Origin: Endotrypanum monterogeii
Lineage: Eukaryota > Euglenozoa > Kinetoplastea > Trypanosomatida > Trypanosomatidae
Length of the DNA: 64,000 bases
Direction of reading: 5' to 3'
NCBI GenBank assembly: GCA_000333855.2
Contig: CM007315.1
Span: 843,516 to 907,515, forward strand
Numbering within the stretch: position 1 is the stretch's first letter; every line of letters begins with the position of its first letter. Positions 1 to 13,763 of this stretch are shown here, in pieces. The notes below the pieces were generated by a model. It had not been told where the DNA came from. It saw nothing but the letters and a program-made list of their open reading frames with translations, and searched no databases. Both the position numbers and the translations under genes were made by a program.

Positions 1-99
1 CGAACGTAAGACAGTAGTAGGTAGACGTAGTCGTAGTACGGACCGAACGGACGGAGTACGTAACGGTACGACGACGTACGTACGTAGTAGTTAGTATAT

Positions 100-147
<48 letters not shown>

Positions 148-347
148 TTTTCTTTAAAATCAATTTTTTGTTTTCGGAAATGAGGAGAAACAACAACAAA
201 AATCAAATAGTCTTAAAAAGGAAAAAAACCATCGTAAATAAGAGGAGAATACACCGCCGATTCAATTGGCCTGGCAGAATATGCGAGTATGTCTACACCC
301 CCTTGATGACTTCAGGCACGTCGGAGCCACCAGCTTGTCATCACTGC
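1..347. other. 3' region of the ubiquitin-L40 gene, with suspect sequence at the window edge
   Basis: No gene is seen. Bases 1-100 are built from words such as GTACG, TAGTAG and GACGGAC, unlike the rest of the window but like the sequence beside the two N gaps, so they are probably a low-quality contig end. A (TA)n tract follows at about 103-143, then A-rich sequence and the likely 3' UTR of the ubiquitin-L40 gene. Confidence 0.6.
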
Positions 348-2845
<2,498 letters not shown>

Positions 2846-4915
2846 TCATCTTCTCGTTGACTCACCCCAGAAGCCATGCCGACTAAGCATATGGTAGAAG
2901 GGATCACTTTTCAAAGCTATCGCAGTGTAGTCCGTTGGCCGCAGAGGGTTGCACTCGCCACTGTCGGGATGTTCCTGCCCCATGCCACCTCTGGCCTTCT
3001 GCTTGACGCGCGCTGCTCGGTGCTCCTTTCCGACACCAGCGACATCTCCCCACGTCTGCAGGTAAGGAGCAAGTTTTTCCACATTACGGGCCTTCTGCAG
3101 TGCTTTCTTTTTCCGAAGGTACTCCTTCCGCTTTTTCGCTTTGACTTCGTCTGCGGCAACAACATCATCTGCCGTAGCGGCGGCGGGGTATTTGTTTGCC
3201 CAAGAGTTTGGGTTGACGTTTTCAGTCTTCCACAACACCGAGCGCTCGTTGCCGTTCACCAGCGGCGGAAGTATCTCTAGACAGACACGCTGCTTGGTGG
3301 GCGTCTCTGCTGCCCGCTCGTTCGCCACTGCCTTTTTATCGCCGGTTATAGCGTGAAGCGGCTGCGTGTGATCCAGAGTTGCGGGAAAATCATCGCCTTT
3401 GTCATGATCGTACACTTCCTCTGTAGACTCGTTCGCAGAACCGAGTCCACTATCCTTGACGTGAGAGCGGTATTCCAGCGGCTCGGGTCTTGTCTTTTGC
3501 CGCCGTGGTATATCATAAGGATGAGTAGACGACGTAGGGGTCGACGTCGCCGTTGCTGGATAGGAGAAGGATTGATCTCTTGACAGTGCATCACCACTAC
3601 GGGTGACGTGGTCTGCACTCGGGAATCTCACTTCCACATCCGAGGGTGGACTCAGAGGTTCCCTGAGACCAACGCTATACTGCCGAAGCACCTCGTCAAG
3701 GGACAATCGGGTGGTATGTGGGGCTGCATGGTAGCCGGATGCGGTTTCGCTGAGCGGGGGGCGATATAGTGCGCTCGTCTGCTTTTTTCTGTGGCGCATA
3801 CCCGCAGAGGGGCCACCCCGCGACAGTAGTTCGGGGGCGCCGTCAGAAGAAACCCTCGGGTTCGACTTTATCGCATTGGACTGCGGCGGGCGAATCCAAA
3901 TGACGGGGAGGTTCGCGGACGAGATCGACCGAAGGAGGAGCGGATACTCATTTCTATTCCCGACTACCCTTTTCGCTGAGGTAATTGATTTCGCAGCTCC
4001 CCCTTTCGGGGTCCGGGAATGGCCATCACTTTTGTTTGCGGAGAACGTAGCCCTCTGAAGACGCGAGGGGCTTATACTTGCACCGTCGACTGATGGCGTG
4101 CGCTTCTGGCGAATGTCCGGTGTCAAAGGGGGGAGGGGGCTCGCCTCAGGCACCACCACAGTTGTCTTCGCACCGTTAGTATCCCAGCTGCTTGCTGGGG
4201 TAACAGCCAAGCTTCCATAGTTGTAGCTGCTGCTTGGTTGCGAGGTTGGTGTCAGCAAAACATCGGGGATTTGGAGTAGCACGGTAGACGTGTCTTGCAC
4301 GCCAACTAATGGAAGGTCGGGTGGAGTAGCATCGGTCGAGTCGGCCCCAAAGCTTTTCCGCCGAGCTTCCCTCCCTGAGGCATTTTTCAAGATACTCCCT
4401 GAGGACGAGACGCCACGGGACGCATCTCTCAGTGCAACCCCTGAGGGTCCGCTGTTGTTGCTCTGGTGGCGCGTTGACCCCTTGGGTATATACATTGCCT
4501 CATCGGCGGGGGATATTTTTTTTTTTGTCGACCTTAAAGATGGTGCGATGCCCGAAGAATAGGACGCCTTTCGAGGAAATCTAACAGCTCGGTGCTCCAG
4601 TGTGTTGTCCCTGTTGCCCAACGCCTGCAGACGGTTCTGTTGTTCACCCGATGGGTCATTTCGAGCGGCAGCCTCGGATGGCACCGGCTGTCTGCGGTGC
4701 TTAGATAAGGGTGAGCATTTGTTTACGTGTTCCATGGAGCTGCTAGCAACATTAGCGACAGTATTAATATCCTCCGCACCTCCGCTCGGCAGTGCCAGCG
4801 ATTGAAGCACGCCCAGCAGAAGCTGTTGTTTGGTAGAGCTGGGGCGGACCAAGAGAAGGTTGACGTTGAGCTGGGAGACGTTATGTTCTACTGCAAGTGT
4901 GCCTGTATCCCTCAT
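2846..4915 (-). CDS. Hypothetical protein, 689 aa, Ser/Pro-rich with basic C-terminal helix
   Basis: I do not recognise this protein. It opens with an ATG (MRDTGTL). Most of it is low-complexity, rich in Ser, Pro, Thr and Arg, and looks disordered. The best-ordered part is the C-terminal hundred residues: a highly basic predicted helix at about 588-615 containing KKRKEYLRKKKALQKAR, then a conserved-looking end with aromatic residues (FYHMLSRHGFW near 673-683). There is no signal peptide or membrane segment. The frame stays open for 690 codons on the same strand as its neighbours, which supports a real gene. A nucleic-acid or cytoskeletal role would fit the basic helix, but that is a guess. 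The pyrimidine tract before the start is weak (a possible AG at 4930-4931), so a downstream ATG is possible. Confidence 0.85.
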   Translation of the reverse strand: MRDTGTLAVEHNVSQLNVNLLLVRPSSTKQQLLLGVLQSLALPSGGAEDINTVANVASSSMEHVNKCSPLSKHRRQPVPSEAAARNDPSGEQQNRLQALGNRDNTLEHRAVRFPRKASYSSGIAPSLRSTKKKISPADEAMYIPKGSTRHQSNNSGPSGVALRDASRGVSSSGSILKNASGREARRKSFGADSTDATPPDLPLVGVQDTSTVLLQIPDVLLTPTSQPSSSYNYGSLAVTPASSWDTNGAKTTVVVPEASPLPPLTPDIRQKRTPSVDGASISPSRLQRATFSANKSDGHSRTPKGGAAKSITSAKRVVGNRNEYPLLLRSISSANLPVIWIRPPQSNAIKSNPRVSSDGAPELLSRGGPSAGMRHRKKQTSALYRPPLSETASGYHAAPHTTRLSLDEVLRQYSVGLREPLSPPSDVEVRFPSADHVTRSGDALSRDQSFSYPATATSTPTSSTHPYDIPRRQKTRPEPLEYRSHVKDSGLGSANESTEEVYDHDKGDDFPATLDHTQPLHAITGDKKAVANERAAETPTKQRVCLEILPPLVNGNERSVLWKTENVNPNSWANKYPAAATADDVVAADEVKAKKRKEYLRKKKALQKARNVEKLAPYLQTWGDVAGVGKEHRAARVKQKARGGMGQEHPDSGECNPLRPTDYTAIALKSDPFYHMLSRHGFWGESTRR

Positions 4916-6574
4916 AACGTTTACGTGTGCTGCGGTGACAAAGTGTGTTCACTTTTTTTAAAAATAAATATATACCCTCCCTTCTTCACCCCCCCCCTCA
5001 AGGATATACAATACAATGCAATACAATGCAATAATAAAAAAAATAGATCATATATATATATATATATTTTTTTTTTTAAATACGCACAACTCGTAGGGAA
5101 AATTTTGTAAATTGTGTGTCTCGCACCCGTGAGGAAGGGTGTGTGTGTGGTTAAGGGGGTCAGGAGGGGGTGGATGGTGCCCGAGAAGAAAGCAATCACA
5201 GGGGATGATTGTGGCTTCTACACCTCGACTTGCAGCTCACCACGTGAAGAAGACGCTGGTGCCACTGTAGAGAGTTCTTTTTCCCTTTTCGTGGTTTTCT
5301 TCCCGCGCTTACTTTTCTACACAAAGATGAGAATACAAATGTGCAGCAGAGACCACCACAACAAGGAGGAGGGGGAGGAGGGGGGGGGGTGATGCACAGA
5401 AGAGCGGGAGGAGTGAGAAGTGGGAGGGGCAGAAACCGAAATATATATATAGGAAACAGGATCAGAAAAAAAGCACTTGCTAACAACTCCGTGTGATCAT
5501 CCAAGATAAAAGGAAAAATAAAATACAACTCACACACACACACACACACACACAATATGCGTAGTTCAAATGAGAATAGTACAGGGGGATTGGCGAAAAA
5601 CTAGGAGAGTCTACAGCTGTGTGTATAGAGAGAAAAAGAGGTGTGGGTGGGTAGTGAGGTCAAAAGAATTGAGTGGAGCAACACACCAAGACAAAAAGGG
5701 GGGAGAAAAAAGATGCGCACACACACACACACACACACAGAAAGAGTTTGCTTTCCCACTGCGATTATAGCGCCTGTATGTAGTTTGTCTGTTGCGAATA
5801 GGTGAGAATGGCGACGGGGGAGAGAAATTAAAAATACTAACACTTTCCCTTCTGCCCGTCCGTTTGTCCGTCTTTTTTTTTTTTTTTGTATGTGCTTCTC
5901 TGTCCAGTCACCAGAGAGCGCAGTCGACGGCGCGGTGGTGGCGTAAGCACTTAAATGACACTGTGTGTCAGCTGTGAATGTTGCTAGACGACTACACAAT
6001 TACTGCAGATGGGTGCAATGGGTGCATGTTCCATAACTATCCCCCACACCACAGCCAGTCGCGATAATCCACGGTTTGGGGTGTGGATGTCAAGTCACAG
6101 ACACAGATACATCCATGTATCGATGATTTGTGTGTATGTGTATTTATTATTAATGGGGAGAAAGTGTTCATAAGTGAAATACATGAAAAAAAAAAAAAAA
6201 GATATGGTGTGCAGAGGAGGGGTAAAGAAAGAAGGAGGGAGATAAAGGAGGGGCCTACAAACAGTGCTCAGTTGATGTGCACATTCTTTTTTTTTTTTTT
6301 TATCGGGATGGCGCTTTCCCTATCTTCATCCCTTCCCAAGACGCTCAACATACCGCGCTGCCTCCGCAAGAAAGTATGAGGAAGTTGTAGTTGTCGTCTG
6401 CGCGAGACCCGCGTGAGTCGCGCGAGAGGACGATGAGCGGGGGATGTGCGGGGTCGGTCTGGTCGATGTTGGCCACAGATTGTATTGATGTTGGCGGTTC
6501 CATACAGCCATACACAGTCGCGAAAAAAAACAACATTTCGAGGTTTTGGAGCGGTCACTGTAGATCAGATAAAG

Positions 6575-6607
<33 letters not shown>

Positions 6608-7735
6608 ACACATGAGTACATTCCTTCAGACAAGTTACCTATGTGAAGTCCGACATGCTCACAACAAGCGCTCGTTGATGAGCTCCTTTGACAGTGGATC
6701 CCAAAGAGTGTATTAACAAGGGGGCAATATGGCAACTGAAAAAAAAAAAAAAGTAGGCGTGTTGGTGGTAAGCAGCATTGTTTACTTGGGGGAGAGGGGA
6801 TATGTTTGCGTGTTCAAGGGGGGCGGGTTTTCCTTTCCGATTTTTTTTTTCTTTATCTGTTACTTCTTTCGTCGATCACACACCCTCAGCGGCATTTGAT
6901 GCGCACCCGTACTCTCTCGTTCCCCCCTCCCTTTTTTTTTTGTTTTTCCCTACCACCAGCAACCCACGGGATGCGCAGAGAAGCACACAGGGGGGGGAGG
7001 GAGGGTGAATGAGTGGGTCGGAGAAAGGATACCGCATGGAGGTGGAGATCGAGTAGGACAAAGGGATCCATAGGCGACAGCTAAAAGACAGCAAGGTTGG
7101 GGAAGCAGTGGTGGGTTTTGACGCGCTCTCTCTTGGCTACTGCCGTGTGTCCATCCAGCTGAGCATACGCCCGACCCTGAGATATCGCGGTGAGGCGGCT
7201 TACGCAATCGCGAGAGGAGAGAAGCGAAAGGTAGCCGAGGGGGAGGGGCAGTGGTATTGTTTTCACAGCAAGCAACAAGTGAAGAAAGCAACAAAGTGAA
7301 GAAGGTTGTGCTGCCGCCCTCCTTCCCCTCTCCCCCCAACACACACTCACCAGTACCGCCAGTAATACAGCAGGCCAACCCGAGGAGATACAAAGCAGAA
7401 AGCGGAAGATGGGGAAGACGGCAACGAGGGAAAGAGGCGGAAACAAATCAGGGGGGGGGAGAGAGGGGGCAGAGAAAAGGGGAGGCGAGCTGAGGGTGCG
7501 CATCCCGAAGATGACAACAGCTGAGGAAAAGCAACAAGAAAGGTGGTGGTGGGCGGGGAATGCGGGGAACACAAAGGCGGCAGTGAATAAAATTGAGGCT
7601 ACTGAAGAAAAAAAGCGTCACATCATAAAAGGGGAGAGAGGGGGAAAAGTAAGAGGCGAAGGCGTCATATATATGTGTGTGTGTGTGTGTGTGTGATGAC
7701 GGCAATTTTAATATGAGGCCACGTATACGCCTTTG

Positions 7736-7783
<48 letters not shown>

Positions 7784-8980
7784 AAAAATATATATCTTTA
7801 ATATTCTGTTATCGTCCCTTTCCCTTTTTTTTTCCAGTGTCCCAAGTAAGCTCTAATTTGGTTTCCTTTACATTGGCCATCGATATGCATCAGTGTATGG
7901 TACCTTTTATTCTTCAGCGGTATAAAAACCGCTGTGAAGTTGCGGTGCGCACGCATCACGGTCGAGATATCAAAGAAAAAAAAATCGACAAGGAGGGAGC
8001 ATCGCTGTTAGGTGAAATCAAGAGACTTTTGTTTGTTGTTATTCATTCGAATGAACATATTCTTTTGCCTCTGTGTGCCCTTCTGCCTCCTTCTGCCTCA
8101 TTCCCTCCTAACGTTGTCACCTCGAGTAGGTTCACAGAACCCCCCCTCCCTCCCTCCCCACCCCCCAAAGAAAGGATACAACGCCACACACACGCACATG
8201 TGCTTGTATGCATGTAATATATATATATATATATATATATGTATATTCCTTTCACTGGTCAGCTGAACATCGTCATCATCTTTTATATAATCTTCCGGAC
8301 CCGAAAATCTCGGTGCCCGAGTTTGTCAGTGATGCAGCTCAATCCGAAGACCGTCTCCGAGATGAGGAAGAAATGCAACGAGAAAAAAAGAAATGCAAGT
8401 AACGGAGTCCCTGCGACAGCGAACGGCACCACTTGAACACACAGTCACCAGTGCAGGCGCAACAAAAGATCAAGAGCAACACATACTTATAGAGGCAACA
8501 TATACATTATTTCTCCTGTTCTTCATCGGTGGATGAAGAGGAAAGCCCCTTCGGCCTATCAACCCTCCCTCCCTCAAACAAAAAGATAAAGCGAAACGAG
8601 CCATAACAAAGAAACAAAAAAAAACGAGTCAAACTCAATAAAAAAAAACGAAAATAGGACAGCAAAAATGAAATAAAAGTACGCCTCAGACTTATTTGGA
8701 TTAGGTGGGAAGGACAAAACTCAAACAAATCCCTGAGTGCGAAGGCAAAGAAATGAGGAAGGAAGGAGTGACGGTGGGAGCCAGCAATCACACCCCATGT
8801 TCTCATTCGCTGTGCGGTGCCCGACACTGTTCACAGAGCGACCCGGTGGCAATGAGAACGTCACACAAATGTCTACATACAACAGCAGCAACAAAGCAAC
8901 ATATCTCGAAGTAGAAGATTATCTACGCCAACGCCCAAGAAACACATACGCACACACACACAATTCGTGTTGGCCCCATC
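4916..8980. other. Long spacer, probably including the 3' UTR of the RING-CH gene
   Basis: Four kilobases with no credible gene. It contains (TA)n tracts near 5050-5070, 6578-6604, 7744-7781 and 8218-8240, (CA)n tracts near 5529-5554 and 5717-5739, a GT run near 7674-7695, and many A/T or G homopolymers. Minus-strand open frames between 6950 and 7572 are Ser/Leu/Pro repeats made by pyrimidine tracts. A long 3' UTR for the gene ending at 8981 is the simplest reading. Confidence 0.55.
7744..7781. repeat. (TA)n microsatellite
   Basis: Almost 40 bases of pure TA inside the spacer downstream of the RING-CH gene. Confidence 0.95.
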
Positions 8981-11900
8981 TCATCCCTTTGGAAGCTTCC
9001 TCCGCGGAGGGCAGTACTCAAAGGCACGAATGACACGCTGCTCCGGAGGTACATCGAAATGTCTAGTGTAGTCCAGATCTTCCTCTGGCTGCTGCTGCTC
9101 TGCATTTTCTCTTGTTGTGGGGCGAGTTGCCGGCGACGACGTGGACTCCCCAGAGGGGGCAGGGGAAGACGGTGGGGGCGGGGGAGGGGGCGCGTCAGAG
9201 ACAAACATTTCCCTCGGAGACACAGGGGCACCGCCTTCATTTGTGTTGTTCGCACCAGGCACTAAATGGTCCACCTCTTGGATTGGCTGCACAACCACAT
9301 CTGTTGCTGAGGTCGCCCCACTCCTGCGGTTGGTGATGTTTGCGATGTACGCCTGCCGCGCCCAGCTGCAGATGGGGATGACGAGGGCGGTGAAGAGGGA
9401 GAAGAGGACGCCCCCCATCAGCGGGGAGGTCTCCCAATTCCAAGCAATATGCGTGGTGTGGTAGATTAAGTACTTGACGAGGTACCCCATCGCGTGCACC
9501 TGCGCGAGAAGTACGAAGCACACCACCAGGATCAGAATTTTGTTTCGCTGTGTATAAAAAGGCGGTGCAATGCGCATCTCCACGATGTACTCCTCCACAT
9601 CCGACCGGCTGCGGAACCAGCTGTACACGATGAGGTTAGCGGAGACCGCCAGCAACACCATTAGTCCGTAGACGAAGATCGTCAGTGAGAGACCTTCGAA
9701 GCGAAACATAGTGCGGTAGGCGACTCGGTGATACGTGGCCGAGCAGGACATTTCTCCGAGGACTGTGTGCGTCAGCGTAGCCTCCAGACCTATCAGTATG
9801 AAACACGCAAAAAATAAGCAGATCCCATTGAGGACGTGTTTGGAGCTCTCCCACAGCAGCGTCGATCGCCCAATCTCCACCTGGAAGGTCTCCTTGCAGA
9901 TCTCACACTGGTTGACGTTTGCTAGGTTTCGTTTTGCGCTTTCGATCCTCCAGCGGTCTAGACAGAGGGCATGCACAAAGCGAACAGACCCAGTGCATGC
10001 ACACGGCGTGATGAGCGGTGCCACGTCTTTTCCGTCGCGGCATATCCGGCAGAAGGGCTCCTCCTCCTCCTCCTCTCCCTCCCCCTCCCCTGGCGCTATC
10101 GCTGTTACCCTTGATTTCACTGCAGGCTCGTGCGGCGATGCCAGTGATGGAGTGGCGCCGTTGTGCATTAGTTGAGAAATTTCATTTCTTGTTGTGGCGC
10201 AATCAACGGAGCCTCCACCTGACAACATCGCCTCCTCCTCTTCACGCGGCCTCCTCGGTACAGCCTGGGTAGCCGCACTCACGCTCGACCGCTGCGCGAC
10301 TGGTGTGTGCTGGGAGTGCTCCTGTGACGCAGAGCTCTGCTCAGCATGCACGGGTTCCTCGGTGGTGAAGAGCAGGTCGTATCCGTTGTTCCTCGCACGT
10401 CTTACACGTCGATGGCCATCCTCTAGGTTCTCTGTCGCGTCCGCCAAAGGCGGTACGTGCACCCGCACCGCCGTGACGGCTTCACAGGCAGTACTGCTTT
10501 CCTGCGTATCCCCACAGCAGCGACAGGGGACCTGAGTGCGGCTTGTCATGGAGGAGAGGCTAACTCCATCCTCCTCAAGAACTCCGCTGGGGCACCCAAG
10601 GTGGGGTGACGCCACCGTGACATCACTGCAGCTGCCATCAGTGTGGTGGCGACAGTGATGGGTGCTGTCGTGTGGATCGCCAAAGCCTGAACCGCTGGGC
10701 GCTTTCAAGGGCATGGCGTCGGGACCTCTGATTGCGTGCTTCGTGGCACCTGCTTCCTTCTGGGGGAGTGGAAGCTGCGCATTCGGTGTGTGTGACGTCC
10801 AAGCGGGTTTTAGAAGATGTGTCTGTGAAGTACTCTCTGTTGCAACAAAAGGATCGCTGGGGTTCGGCGCCTGCAACAGCGGTGATCTCGTCTGCGGTGG
10901 CTGCTGCTCCTGCTGCCCCGCTGCTTGCTGCATCGTTGCTGCTGTGGTGTTTTGGTGCACTGACTCCAGGCGTAGCAGCTGGGTCTGCAATCTTCTCTGC
11001 TGGCGAGCCGCTCGGACGCGGATAATACCATCCATACACGCCTTCAGCGCCTGCACAGTTTTCTTTCGTACGAGCAATGGCAATAGCCACATGCACTCCA
11101 CGAAGTCAGCGTCCAGCATGAATTGCTGCAACATGTCTGCCCGCCACATTGTGCAGGGTAGTGGTAGAAGGAGTACCAGCAGAGGTAAAATAAGGGCAAA
11201 GACCAGCCGCATCCACGTCTGTCTCGCGGCAGGCTTCTGGATAATGAATACATTTATGTCGCAGGTATAGCTCGTCGCATCGAGGCGGGGCACATTCCCA
11301 TAGAGCGCATTGGTTTCCAAGGGTGATACCAATGAAGATCGGATGACGATGAAGTAGTCTCGCGTTTCTGGAACCTCATCCACACGCATCGACACACTCT
11401 GTAGCACCTCGCACAGGGCGCTGTTGTCGAACATCGGCGCGAAAAAATCCCAGAAGGTGGACGGGCCGTTATTTTCCTTGTCCTGAATCGGCTGGGGATC
11501 TCTGTTCTCATCCGCGCCTTTGGGCTGGCGCGTCTCCCCTGTACTGCCGTCAGCTGCCTCGGGTGTCTTTCTTGTAGATGTCAAATCCACTGGCCCCTCC
11601 TTGACATGTAGAGTGCTGCGGCGGTCGTTGCGGGAGATGAGTTCCACCTCCAGATACATCCCGCGGCAGTTGTCGATCCTCACCGAATCATCGTAGCGAT
11701 GATCTTTTAGTTGCACAACAGCGCTGATCACGTGACCAGCCTTTCCCTCGAACTTCACCACCGTCCTACCGCTGCCGACAATCCGGATGGGAAGGAACGC
11801 ATCACTACTGTCCGTAGAAACACTTGCGTTCCCGACGTTCGCCTTCTTCCAGCTCAGATGGTCGACACCGCGCTGGGGCATTCCGTGACTGGGAGGAATA

Positions 11901-12676
11901 CCTGCATAGCTCACAGCAGCTGGGATGACATCACCATCCACGGTAGAGGTCGTTGACATCGGACTCGCTGCAGTCGAGCCCCCGAACCCCTGCGAAGTCG
12001 CGGTGGTATCCAGTGCAGACTGATCCCTCACGTCTATAGTGCGATACTGGGGAGAATCGACAGGGGACGCCCCTGCGGCCGTACCGGAGGACTCCGTGGC
12101 CATTCTACCCAATACATCTCTTTTTCCGGGTGGGGCATATATCGCACGCAGCTTGGGCATAAAACGTTTCGTGTAGACTGCCTCCACGTGCTGCTGCGAG
12201 GACGTGCGGGAAGAAGCCTGCGCCTCACCCTCCATCGAGTTTGGCAACGTGCCCAAGATGAAGTGCTCCACGGGCTCCGGTGGATTTCCATGGTTTGCTC
12301 CTCTCGAGGAGAAGAAAGCATTCGCGGTCGTGACAGACGACGTGACGAGGTTCGCCGTCGTGGGACTATCTTCAACGGAGACCTGTGTGGGAGGGTTGTG
12401 CCTTGGGGACTGACGATCCGGGGCTCGACTAGGCGCCGACTCCTGAAGCCGAGGCTTCTCTACCGTAGCGACATTGGGCACTGCTGATGAGGTAACACCG
12501 AGGTGCTGCTGCTGCTCAGTATCCACCGGACCGAAGGCAGCAGCTACATCTGTCAATGTGGAGGCTATCACGAGAAACAGCAAAAAAAGTGCAGTGATGG
12601 AAATGGGGACTCGCCGCACCAAGTTTGCCCTATGACCACGCGCATCCGCATAAGGGAGCGACATGGGTGTAGACAT
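8981..12676 (-). CDS. Membrane RING-CH (MARCH-type) E3 ubiquitin ligase with large predicted ectodomain
   Basis: This 1231-residue protein is a probable membrane E3 ubiquitin ligase. A signal or anchor segment (ITALFLLFLVIASTL) lies near residues 29-45. It is followed by about 440 residues with beta-like stretches, then a strong membrane segment at about 490-512. A long disordered region (Gln/Ser/Glu-rich) leads to a RING-CH finger with Cys876, Cys879, Cys892, Cys894, His902, Cys905, Cys924 and Cys927. The spacing C-x2-C-x12-C-x-C-x7-H-x2-C-x18-C-x2-C is the C4HC3 signature of MARCH ligases. About four hydrophobic segments follow (near 948-970, 990-1015, 1040-1065 and 1080-1098). MARCH proteins recruit E2 enzymes and ubiquitinate membrane proteins; the target here is unknown. 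I start at MSTPMSLP. A longer frame begins at a GTG and would translate a CA microsatellite into His-Thr repeats. A pyrimidine tract with AGs (12682-12712) sits just upstream. Confidence 0.9.
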   Translation of the reverse strand: MSTPMSLPYADARGHRANLVRRVPISITALFLLFLVIASTLTDVAAAFGPVDTEQQQHLGVTSSAVPNVATVEKPRLQESAPSRAPDRQSPRHNPPTQVSVEDSPTTANLVTSSVTTANAFFSSRGANHGNPPEPVEHFILGTLPNSMEGEAQASSRTSSQQHVEAVYTKRFMPKLRAIYAPPGKRDVLGRMATESSGTAAGASPVDSPQYRTIDVRDQSALDTTATSQGFGGSTAASPMSTTSTVDGDVIPAAVSYAGIPPSHGMPQRGVDHLSWKKANVGNASVSTDSSDAFLPIRIVGSGRTVVKFEGKAGHVISAVVQLKDHRYDDSVRIDNCRGMYLEVELISRNDRRSTLHVKEGPVDLTSTRKTPEAADGSTGETRQPKGADENRDPQPIQDKENNGPSTFWDFFAPMFDNSALCEVLQSVSMRVDEVPETRDYFIVIRSSLVSPLETNALYGNVPRLDATSYTCDINVFIIQKPAARQTWMRLVFALILPLLVLLLPLPCTMWRADMLQQFMLDADFVECMWLLPLLVRKKTVQALKACMDGIIRVRAARQQRRLQTQLLRLESVHQNTTAATMQQAAGQQEQQPPQTRSPLLQAPNPSDPFVATESTSQTHLLKPAWTSHTPNAQLPLPQKEAGATKHAIRGPDAMPLKAPSGSGFGDPHDSTHHCRHHTDGSCSDVTVASPHLGCPSGVLEEDGVSLSSMTSRTQVPCRCCGDTQESSTACEAVTAVRVHVPPLADATENLEDGHRRVRRARNNGYDLLFTTEEPVHAEQSSASQEHSQHTPVAQRSSVSAATQAVPRRPREEEEAMLSGGGSVDCATTRNEISQLMHNGATPSLASPHEPAVKSRVTAIAPGEGEGEEEEEEPFCRICRDGKDVAPLITPCACTGSVRFVHALCLDRWRIESAKRNLANVNQCEICKETFQVEIGRSTLLWESSKHVLNGICLFFACFILIGLEATLTHTVLGEMSCSATYHRVAYRTMFRFEGLSLTIFVYGLMVLLAVSANLIVYSWFRSRSDVEEYIVEMRIAPPFYTQRNKILILVVCFVLLAQVHAMGYLVKYLIYHTTHIAWNWETSPLMGGVLFSLFTALVIPICSWARQAYIANITNRRSGATSATDVVVQPIQEVDHLVPGANNTNEGGAPVSPREMFVSDAPPPPPPPSSPAPSGESTSSPATRPTTRENAEQQQPEEDLDYTRHFDVPPEQRVIRAFEYCPPRRKLPKG

Positions 12677-13763
12677 TTGAGCTGACAACTGATAAGAGGG
12701 GGGGGGGCGGAGGATGGGATGGGAGGCAGGAGAGTTATGCTGGAGGAGCGACGGATGTGTGTGCGTGTGTGTGTGTGCACACCCAAACGACCTCGCACAA
12801 GCACACAATCGCAGAGAGCGCACTACGGACAACAGCACTTATATGAAAATAATAATAATAAAAAAAGGTAAATGGAGTTGATAAGAAAAAGATCTTCAAC
12901 TCCTTCCGGAGGGTCTAACCTCCCTACTGTGCACTGCGTGCGTGTGAATATGGGGGGGGGGGGCGGAGTTCCCTCTTCGAATACTCGATCGCACTGTGGG
13001 AGATCAAAAAAAAAGAGTGAGAGAACGACAACGAAAAGAAAAAGACCCACGGCGAGATGAAACGCGTGATGATGCTAGTGGAAAGGGGGGAATGAGGAAA
13101 AGAGGGATGGTAACGAGATAAATATAAATAAATATATATATATATATATATGTATAGTGAGAGAGAATGGTGCATGCGTACGTGCGTGTGAACAGGGGAG
13201 GGCTTTATATGGTGTTCCCCTCCCTTCCTTTGCTCGAAACATAAACAGGAACGATTACCAGTGTAGCAGAGGCTTAACAGTGGGAGAGCGACTGTGTTTG
13301 TTTTGGTGGCAGAGGGGTGCAGTGTGTGTGTATGTATGATTGGGAGGGGGAGGGGGGGAGGAAGCGGGGGGAGGGGCAGATGATGCCAACATTTACTTCG
13401 TGTTAAAAAAAAAATTTTTCTTTTTAAATTTCAACTTGTAACATTAGGGGAGTGAGGCTCCCCGATATGAAGAGAAACGCGGCGCTGAGGTCATCCGCAG
13501 CGCAGGGTCAGCGTTGTCTGCATGCACACAGCCATACCAACGCGCAAGAGGGGGGGGGGGGGAAGGGCGGACGGGGAGAGATGGTGTCGGGAAGGAAAAT
13601 CGGGTGGGGGTTTGATTGTTTTCAAAGGCGGACTCGGGACCCGAATAAGATGGGCGGGAAGGCGGAGGAAGAGAAGAAGGCGCGCGAGTGAGAGAGAAAG
13701 AGATTGCAACCTCCCCAACAAAGACCCTTACGATGAAATGAGGTAGATGTATCCCATATTTGT
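12677..13763. other. Intergenic region
   Basis: About 1.1 kb. It holds the pyrimidine tract for the RING-CH gene, a GT/CA patch near 12753-12780, a G run near 12952-12962, TAAA and (TA)n repeats near 13118-13151, and purine-rich stretches. No gene is seen. Confidence 0.6.

Noticed and set aside
6950..7572. Two overlapping minus-strand frames of about 150 codons, hydrophobic and Ser/Leu/Pro-rich
   Set aside because: They are produced by pyrimidine tracts in the transcribed strand; the two frames overlap and neither looks like protein.
8208..8402. Plus-strand open frame with a protein-like charged end (EDRLRDEEEMQREKKK)
   Set aside because: It opens with translated TA repeats, lies opposite the transcription direction, and is short; charged Glu/Lys runs arise easily from purine-rich DNA.
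9735..11270. Several plus-strand frames of 100-200 codons opposite the RING-CH gene
   Set aside because: They are antisense shadows of a GC-rich coding sequence; all credible genes in the window are on the minus strand.
12677..12838. N-terminal extension of the RING-CH gene starting at GTG
   Set aside because: It begins with a non-ATG codon, translates a CA microsatellite and crosses the predicted splice acceptors.
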